A stretch of 64,000 nucleotides of DNA, taken from the NCBI RefSeq assembly GCF_006636205.1, contig NZ_VIGB01000003.1, forward strand, positions 7,814,501-7,878,500, written 5' to 3'. A program made the translations under genes and the position numbers. Under the pieces are notes generated by a model. It searched no databases. It was given only the letters and a program-made list of their open reading frames with translations, and was not told where the DNA came from. Every line of letters begins with the position of its first letter. The stretch's first letter is position 1. The stretch comes from Kitasatospora acidiphila (lineage in GTDB: Bacteria; Actinomycetota; Actinomycetes; Streptomycetales; Streptomycetaceae). Positions 59,361 through 64,000 of the stretch are shown in pieces.

Positions 59361-60278
59361 ATGGCGACGACCGGAACGGCGACAGGCAGACTCGGCCACA
59401 CAACTGCCGACGAGGACGTCTCGCAGCGGCTGCTGGACTCTGCCGCGCAACTCTCCTACGACCCGGCCGTGGAGATCGACTGGGACGCCCCGCTCTCGCC
59501 CGACCACTACGGACTCAACCCCGAGTGGAGCACCCTCTACGGCACCCGGCTGTGGCGGGAGATGACCCATGAGCAGCGGATCACCCTGACCAGGCACGAG
59601 GTCTGCTCGATCATGAGCACCGGCATCTGGTTCGAGATGATCCTCCAGCAGATGGTGCTGCGCGACCAGTACCTCAAGAACCACGCCAACGCCGAGTTCC
59701 GGTTCGCCCTCACCGAGATCGCCGACGAGTGCCGCCACTCCATCATGTTCGCCCGCGCCTGCGAGAAGATGGGCGTGCCGGCCTACATACCCAACCGGCC
59801 GGTCGCCGAGGCCGCGCGCGCCTTCAAGACCCTGGCCGCCGGTGAACTCGCCTACGGCGGCATCCTGGTGGCCGAAGAAGTGCTCGACGTGATGCAGCGC
59901 GACTGGATGCGCGGCGAGGACGTGCTGCCGATCGTCCGGGGCACCTCGCGGATCCATGTGGTCGAAGAGTCCCGGCACATGAAGTTCGCCCGCCAGGAGA
60001 TCCGCGAACGGCTGCGCGGCGCCGGACCGGTGCGCCGCCACAACAGCGCGCTGGGCACCGCGATCGCCGCCGCCGTGATCCTCTCCAGCATGGTCAACAA
60101 GCAGGTCTACGCGGCCGCGGGGCTCAACGTCGAGCGGGCGGTCGCCGAGGTCAAGGCCAATCCGCACCGCAAGGCGATGATGCGCACCAGCTCCGCCCAC
60201 CTGATCCACTTCCTCGGCGAGGCGGGCCTGCTGACCCGCCCGGCGGTGCGGATCTACCAGAAGCTGCACATGATCTGA
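59361..60278 (+). CDS. AurF-type diiron oxygenase family protein
   Basis: A 305-aa helical protein with carboxylate/histidine ligands in the AurF (p-aminobenzoate N-oxygenase) pattern: LTRHEVCSIMSTG, LTEIADECRHSIMFARACEK, AEEVLDVMQRDWM and HVVEESRHMKFARQEIRERL. These supply the E, ExxxH, E and HxxxExxH ligands expected for a diiron site. GGAGGGCGG precedes the ATG. Fifty-eight bases downstream lies a ferredoxin-reductase fusion that could supply electrons. Substrate is not predictable; most actinobacterial members are uncharacterised. The stop starts a TGACGGTTCGTCA palindrome. Confidence 0.88.
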   Translation: MATTGTATGRLGHTTADEDVSQRLLDSAAQLSYDPAVEIDWDAPLSPDHYGLNPEWSTLYGTRLWREMTHEQRITLTRHEVCSIMSTGIWFEMILQQMVLRDQYLKNHANAEFRFALTEIADECRHSIMFARACEKMGVPAYIPNRPVAEAARAFKTLAAGELAYGGILVAEEVLDVMQRDWMRGEDVLPIVRGTSRIHVVEESRHMKFARQEIRERLRGAGPVRRHNSALGTAIAAAVILSSMVNKQVYAAAGLNVERAVAEVKANPHRKAMMRTSSAHLIHFLGEAGLLTRPAVRIYQKLHMI

Positions 60279-60288
60279 CGGTTCGTCA
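60276..60288 (+). repeat. Stop-codon palindrome TGACGGTTCGTCA
   Basis: Arms TGACG and CGTCA around a 3-base centre, beginning exactly at the TGA of the diiron oxygenase gene and preceded by ATC as in two other copies. Confidence 0.75.
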
Positions 60289-60336
60289 TTTCAACAGCGC
60301 CACTTCTGCCGGACGAACCCGAGGACCACCGCCCCC

Positions 60337-61908
60337 ATGGCCTACGCGATCACCCAGAACTGCTGCACCGACGCGACCTGCATCTCGGTCTGCCCGGTCA
60401 ACTGCATCCACCCCACCCCCGAGGAGCCGGGCTTCGGGCACACCGACCTGCTCTACATCGACCCGGCCGCCTGCATCGACTGCGGCGCCTGCGCCGACGC
60501 CTGCCCAGTGGACGCGATTTTCCCGGTGGACCGGCTGGCCGGTTCGCTGGCCCGCTACGGCGAGGTCAACCGCCAGTACTACCAGGAAAATCCGAACACC
60601 CACGCCTGGGGCAAGCCGGAGTTCCCGCGCAGCATCCCGGCCGACCTCGGCACCCTGCGGGTGGCCGTGGTCGGCACCGGTCCCGCCGCCGCCTACACCG
60701 CACAGGAGTTGCTGCGCACCGCCGGCGCCGAGGTCACCATGATCGACCGGCAGCCGATGGCCGGCGGGCTGCTCCGGCACGGCGTGGCCCCCGACCACCA
60801 GGCCACCAAGCGGATCGGCGACAGCTTCGCCCAGCTCTACCGGAACCCGCGGCTGCGCCTGCACCTCAACGTCGAGATCGGGCGCGACCTCTCCGCTGCG
60901 GACCTGGCCGCCCACCACCACGCCGTGGTCTACGCGGTGGGAGCCACCGCCGACCGCCGACTCGAGGTCCCCGGCGAGGAGTTGCCCGGGGTGCTGGGCG
61001 CCGGCACGGTGGTCGGCTGGTACAACGCCGACCCGGACGTGCCGGCCGTCGCCGTCGACCTCAGCGCCGAGCGCGCGGTGGTGGTCGGCAACGGCAATGT
61101 GGCACTGGACATCGCCCGGGTGCTGCTCTCGGACCCGGAGCGGCTGGCCGGCACCGACATCGCCGACCACGCCCTGGCCGCCCTGCGCGGCAGTTCGGTG
61201 CGCGAGGTGGTGCTGCTGGCCCGGCGCGGCTCGGCCGACGCCGCCTACACCGCGCCGGAGTTCCTCGCGCTGCGCCAACTCCCGGGCGTCGCCGTGGTGG
61301 TGGCCTCGGATGAAGCGCTGCCCGAGGCGGTTGAGGGCAAGTCGGCGCTGCTGGACGGGCTGCCGGTCGAAGCGGTGGACTGGACCGGGCCCCCGCCGGC
61401 CGGCCGCCGGATCGTGCTGCGGTTCCTGGAGCGGCCCGCCGAGTTCTTCGGTCAGGACCGCGTCGAGGGGGTGCGGTTGGCGTCCGGCGGGCTGATCCCC
61501 GCCGGGCTGGTGGTGCGGGCGATCGGCTTTCGCGGCGCGCCGCTGCCCGAACTACCCCTCGACGAGGCCACCGGGACGGTGCCCAACCGCAACGGGCGGG
61601 TGGTGCCCGGGAGTTATGTCGCGGGCTGGGTCAAGCGCGGCCCGACCGGCGGGATCGGTGCCAACCGCGCCTGCGCCAAGGAGACGGTGGACGCGCTGCT
61701 CGACGACGCGGCCGCCGGGCTGCTCCCGCCGCCACCCGGCAGCGCGGCCGACTTCGACCGCCTGGTCCGCCGCCGCTGCCCCGAGGCCACCGGTCTGCGC
61801 GAGCTGCGGGCGATCGACCGGTTGGAGCGCGAGCGCGGTGCGGCCGGCGGCCGGCCCCGGGTCAAGCTGGCGACGGCCGCCGAACTGCTGTCCGTACGAG
61901 GCCGATAG
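60337..61908 (+). CDS. Ferredoxin-NADP+ reductase fused to an N-terminal ferredoxin (FprB-like)
   Basis: A 523-aa fusion. Residues 1-65 hold a 7Fe/8Fe-type ferredoxin (CCTDATCISVCPVNCIHP and CIDCGACADACPVDAI). Residues 105-520 hold an adrenodoxin-reductase-type flavoprotein with VAVVGTGPAAAYTAQELLR (FAD) and VVVGNGNVALDIARVLL (NADP). C-terminal GWVKRGPTGGIGANRACAKE is the conserved FAD-contact segment. It transfers electrons between NADPH and iron-sulfur proteins. Likely co-transcribed with the diiron oxygenase gene and its probable reductase (inference). Confidence 0.93.
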   Translation: MAYAITQNCCTDATCISVCPVNCIHPTPEEPGFGHTDLLYIDPAACIDCGACADACPVDAIFPVDRLAGSLARYGEVNRQYYQENPNTHAWGKPEFPRSIPADLGTLRVAVVGTGPAAAYTAQELLRTAGAEVTMIDRQPMAGGLLRHGVAPDHQATKRIGDSFAQLYRNPRLRLHLNVEIGRDLSAADLAAHHHAVVYAVGATADRRLEVPGEELPGVLGAGTVVGWYNADPDVPAVAVDLSAERAVVVGNGNVALDIARVLLSDPERLAGTDIADHALAALRGSSVREVVLLARRGSADAAYTAPEFLALRQLPGVAVVVASDEALPEAVEGKSALLDGLPVEAVDWTGPPPAGRRIVLRFLERPAEFFGQDRVEGVRLASGGLIPAGLVVRAIGFRGAPLPELPLDEATGTVPNRNGRVVPGSYVAGWVKRGPTGGIGANRACAKETVDALLDDAAAGLLPPPPGSAADFDRLVRRRCPEATGLRELRAIDRLERERGAAGGRPRVKLATAAELLSVRGR

Positions 61909-62013
61909 ACTGCTGTTCCTCGCCTGGGGCCCGGCCTACAGTCGAGGGACCGGGAGTTCGACCGAGCGACCGGGCCGCTTGACCGCAGACTGGGCCGACC
62001 CGGGAGAGCCCCC

Positions 62014-62511
62014 ATGACACTCACGGTTGCCGACGTCGACGCGCTCGCCGAGCGGGCGCATGCCGGTCAGCTGGACAAGATCGGCGTCCCCTACATCAAG
62101 CACGTCCGCGTCGTCGGGAACGCGCTGGCCTCGTTCGGGCCGCACGCGCAGATGGCCGGGTTGCTGCACGACGTGCTGGAGGACACCGACTGGACCGCCG
62201 AGGGCCTGCGGGCGGCCGGGGTGCCGACGGTGGTGGTGGACACCGTGGTGGCCGTGACCAAACTGCCAGGGGTTTCCTATGAGGAGATGATCCGGTCGAT
62301 CGCCGGCAAGCCGCGGGCCACCCTGGTCAAGATCGCCGACAACGCCCACAACTCGCTGCCCGAGCGCGCCGCCGACCTGCCCGCTCCCGATCGCGAACGG
62401 CTCGCCGCCAAGTACCGGGCGGCCCGCCGAGTGCTCTGGCCGGCCGCCGGGAGCGTGGACGTGGCGGTGATCGTGGGACGGGTCAACCCCGCCCTGCTCT
62501 CCGAGGTCTGA
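62014..62511 (+). CDS. HD-domain phosphohydrolase-like protein
   Basis: A 165-aa protein with AHAGQLDKIGVPYIKHVRVV, HD motif AGLLHDVLEDTDWTAEGL and KIADNAHNSLPERAAD, the arrangement found in SpoT/MESH1-like small HD hydrolases of guanosine tetraphosphate. It is shorter than typical (about 180), but the metal-binding H...HD...D set is present. A possible small alarmone hydrolase; other nucleotides are possible. Confidence 0.8.
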   Translation: MTLTVADVDALAERAHAGQLDKIGVPYIKHVRVVGNALASFGPHAQMAGLLHDVLEDTDWTAEGLRAAGVPTVVVDTVVAVTKLPGVSYEEMIRSIAGKPRATLVKIADNAHNSLPERAADLPAPDRERLAAKYRAARRVLWPAAGSVDVAVIVGRVNPALLSEV

Positions 62512-62540
62512 CCGGCTCCGAATTCCGTCGTTTGCTTCAT

Positions 62541-62570
62541 TTGCTGCCGGATAGTCCGAAATCGTATGAT
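62541..62570 (+). promoter_or_regulatory. Promoter with near-consensus hexamers for a leaderless gene
   Basis: TTGCTG (62541-62546), 18-base spacer, TATGAT (62565-62570). The predicted start point coincides with the ATG at 62579. GCCGGAT / ATCCGGC (62546-62552 / 62569-62575) flank the -10 as a possible operator. Confidence 0.6.
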
Positions 62571-62578
62571 CCGGCACT

Positions 62579-62995
62579 ATGACTTCCGCAGCCCTGCCCT
62601 CGCCCGAGACCGGGATCCCGTCCGCCTTCTCGGAGCTGATGCGCGAGGTGATGGCGGACGCTGAGCGGTTCGGCCACCGCCAGCACGTCCACCTGACCTG
62701 GCTGGCGATCCGCCGCTACGGCGTCGCCGCCGCCACGGAGCTGGTCGGCGACGGGATCCGGCGCACGGCCGCCGCGGCCGGGGCGCCGCAGAAGTTCCAC
62801 GTGACGATGACGCGGGCCTGGGCCGAGCTGGTGGGTCGCCGGGTCCGTGACGAGGCAGACTTCGAGACCTTCGCCGCCCGGAACCCGGAGCTGCTCGACA
62901 AGACACTGCTCGACCGCTCCTACCGCCCCGAGACCCTGACCGGCGATGCGGCCAGGACTGGCTGGGTGGAGCCCGACCTGGCCCCGCTGCAGTGA
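62579..62995 (+). CDS. Hypothetical protein of unknown family
   Basis: A 138-aa, mostly helical protein: FSELMREVMADAERFGHRQH, VHLTWLAIRRYGVAAATELV, KFHVTMTRAWAELVGRRVRD. It has clustered histidines (GHRQHVHLTW) that could bind metal or heme, but I do not recognise a family. It seems to be transcribed as a leaderless mRNA from the TTGCTG/TATGAT promoter. Four bases after its stop begins a palindrome shared with the end of the convergent oxidase gene. Confidence 0.7.
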   Translation: MTSAALPSPETGIPSAFSELMREVMADAERFGHRQHVHLTWLAIRRYGVAAATELVGDGIRRTAAAAGAPQKFHVTMTRAWAELVGRRVRDEADFETFAARNPELLDKTLLDRSYRPETLTGDAARTGWVEPDLAPLQ

Positions 62996-62998
62996 GAT

Positions 62999-63011
62999 TG
63001 ACGATCCGTCA
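62999..63011 (-). repeat. Stop-codon palindrome TGACGGATCGTCA
   Basis: On the minus strand the palindrome starts with the stop of the alpha-hydroxy-acid oxidase gene. On the plus strand it lies just after the stop of the hypothetical protein at 62995. Confidence 0.75.
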
Positions 63012-64000
63012 GATGCGCCGCACCGCGCCCTCGGCGCGCAGCGAATCCAGCGTCGGATAGCCGTCCACCGCCATCAGCAGGTCGGCCTCGGTGAGCAGCG
63101 AGCGCAGCACGTGCACGATGCCGTCGGTGCCCGCCAGGGCCAGCCCGTAGACGTACGGGCGGCCGACACCCACCGCGGTGGCGCCCAGAGCCAGTGCCTT
63201 GACCACGTCCGTGCCGCTGCGCACGCCCGAGTCGAAGAGCACCGGCAGGCCGTCCGCCGCCTCGACCACGGCCGGCAGCAGGTCCAGCGCGGCCAGACCG
63301 CCGTTGGCCTGCCGACCGCCGTGGTTGGAGCAGTAGATGCCGTCCACCCCGGCGTCCCTGGCCCGGCGCACGTCCCCGGGATGGCACAGGCCCTTGAGGA
63401 TCAGCGGCAGGTCGGTGAGCGAGCGCAGCCAGGGCAGGTCGTCCCAGGTCAGCGCGGAGCGGAAGAGCTGGGCCCAGGTGAGGATCGCGGCGCCCGGATC
63501 TTCCTCGGGAGCCTTGGCGAGCCGGGAGCGGAACACCGGGTCCGAGAAGTAGTTGGCCAGGCAGTGCCCGCGCAGCTGCGGGAAGTTGCCGGTCGCCAGG
63601 TCGCGCGGCCGCCACCCGGTGACCCAGGTGTCCAGGGTGACCACGATGCCCCGGAAGCCGGCCGCCTCGGCCCGGTGCACCAGGCTGGCCGCCAACTCCC
63701 GGTCGGTGGGCGTGTAGAGCTGGAAGAACCCCGGGGTGTCGCCGAACTCGGCGGCCACCTGCTCCAGCGGATCGACGGTCAGCGTGGAGGCGACCATCGG
63801 CACCCCGGTGCGGGCGGCGGCCCGCGCGGTGGCCAGATCGCCGTGCCCGTCCTGGGCGCACAGCCCGACCACCCCGACCGGGGCCATGAAGAGCGGCGAC
63901 GGCAGGGTGTGCCCGAACAGCTCGACGGACAGCTGCCGCTGGGTCGCGCCGACCAGCATGCGCGGTATCAGCCCCCAGCGCTGGAAGGCGGCGGCGTTGG
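63009..64000 (-). CDS. FMN-dependent alpha-hydroxy-acid oxidase/lactate monooxygenase-like (5' end outside window)
   Basis: The gene runs off the right edge; about 329 C-terminal residues are visible. Motifs are LPSPLFMAPVGVVGLCAQDG (FMN phosphate region), GFFQLYTPTDRELAASLVHR, GIVVTLDTWVTGWRPRDLAT, LILKGLCHPGDVRRARDAGV with the active-site Lys, and YCSNHGGRQANGG with the catalytic His and the Arg pair. The insertion GWRPRDLATGNFPQ is typical of lactate 2-monooxygenase-like members. It oxidises 2-hydroxy acids; the exact substrate is unknown. Confidence 0.92.
   Translation of the reverse strand, partial: NAAAFQRWGLIPRMLVGATQRQLSVELFGHTLPSPLFMAPVGVVGLCAQDGHGDLATARAAARTGVPMVASTLTVDPLEQVAAEFGDTPGFFQLYTPTDRELAASLVHRAEAAGFRGIVVTLDTWVTGWRPRDLATGNFPQLRGHCLANYFSDPVFRSRLAKAPEEDPGAAILTWAQLFRSALTWDDLPWLRSLTDLPLILKGLCHPGDVRRARDAGVDGIYCSNHGGRQANGGLAALDLLPAVVEAADGLPVLFDSGVRSGTDVVKALALGATAVGVGRPYVYGLALAGTDGIVHVLRSLLTEADLLMAVDGYPTLDSLRAEGAVRRI

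Noticed and set aside
1..64000. Prophage or integrative element borders around the CIS cluster
   Set aside because: No integrase, att-like direct repeats, tRNA or composition change was seen at either side.

Overview
The window looks like a chromosomal segment of a high-GC actinomycete of the family Streptomycetaceae. Composition is very GC-rich, GTG starts and overlapping stop/start codons are common, a DasR-type operator precedes nagB, and a Streptomyces-type contractile injection system (CIS) sits beside [NiFe]-hydrogenase maturation genes. No rRNA, tRNA, CRISPR array, IS element or prophage integrase was recognised.

Layout. (1) 1-5805: a hypA(partial)-hypB-hypF-hypC-hypD-hypE operon, closed by a strong hairpin at 5839. 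(2) 6146-29266: a compact CIS cluster. It holds a membrane accessory protein on the minus strand, a LuxR-type regulator, an exported beta-propeller protein, a DUF4255 cap/terminator protein, an AAA+ ATPase, sheath, tube, a tail-chaperone-like protein, a DUF6760-like peptide, a giant low-complexity protein with repeated VQR motifs, a second tube-like protein, a LysM adaptor, a VgrG-like spike, a PAAR tip, a gp25-like wedge, a baseplate-J protein, a tail-protein-I-like protein, and a zinc-ribbon/transmembrane/discoidin-like protein resembling the CisA membrane partner of Streptomyces CIS. A secreted GH25 lysozyme follows. (3) 30446-43010: mixed housekeeping and accessory genes (CHAD protein, barstar-domain protein, MFS transporter, kinase-like protein, XRE/TPR regulator with three small Cys-containing ORFs, FAD oxidoreductase, ArsR regulator with a small membrane protein, nagB, VOC protein, a decayed chaA remnant, cold-shock protein). 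(4) 43260-50561: a small cluster that looks biosynthetic (acyl carrier protein, two tandem paralogous adenylate-forming enzymes with an unusual P-loop, an FUSC transporter, an FAD/NAD(P)-binding protein). (5) 50748-64000: two membrane mannosyltransferase-like enzymes, a PPOX protein with a flavohemoprotein, two small secreted proteins, GNAT and DinB proteins, an ATP-dependent DNA ligase, an AurF-type diiron oxygenase with a ferredoxin/NADP reductase, an HD hydrolase, an unknown protein, and a truncated FMN alpha-hydroxy-acid oxidase.

Cross-cutting observations. Six otherwise intact genes carry a single frameshift, each at a short G/C run: five look like one missing base and one like one extra base. 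This pattern suggests consensus errors rather than gene death, so those genes are annotated as full-length. Two kinds of short repeat coincide with stop codons. One is tandem arrays (periods 13, 16, 20 and 37) that start at or contain the stop codon. The other is a 13-base palindrome, TGACGGNNCGTCA, whose first triplet is the stop codon of three genes (a fourth gene has a one-mismatch copy). Both deserve a genome-wide check.
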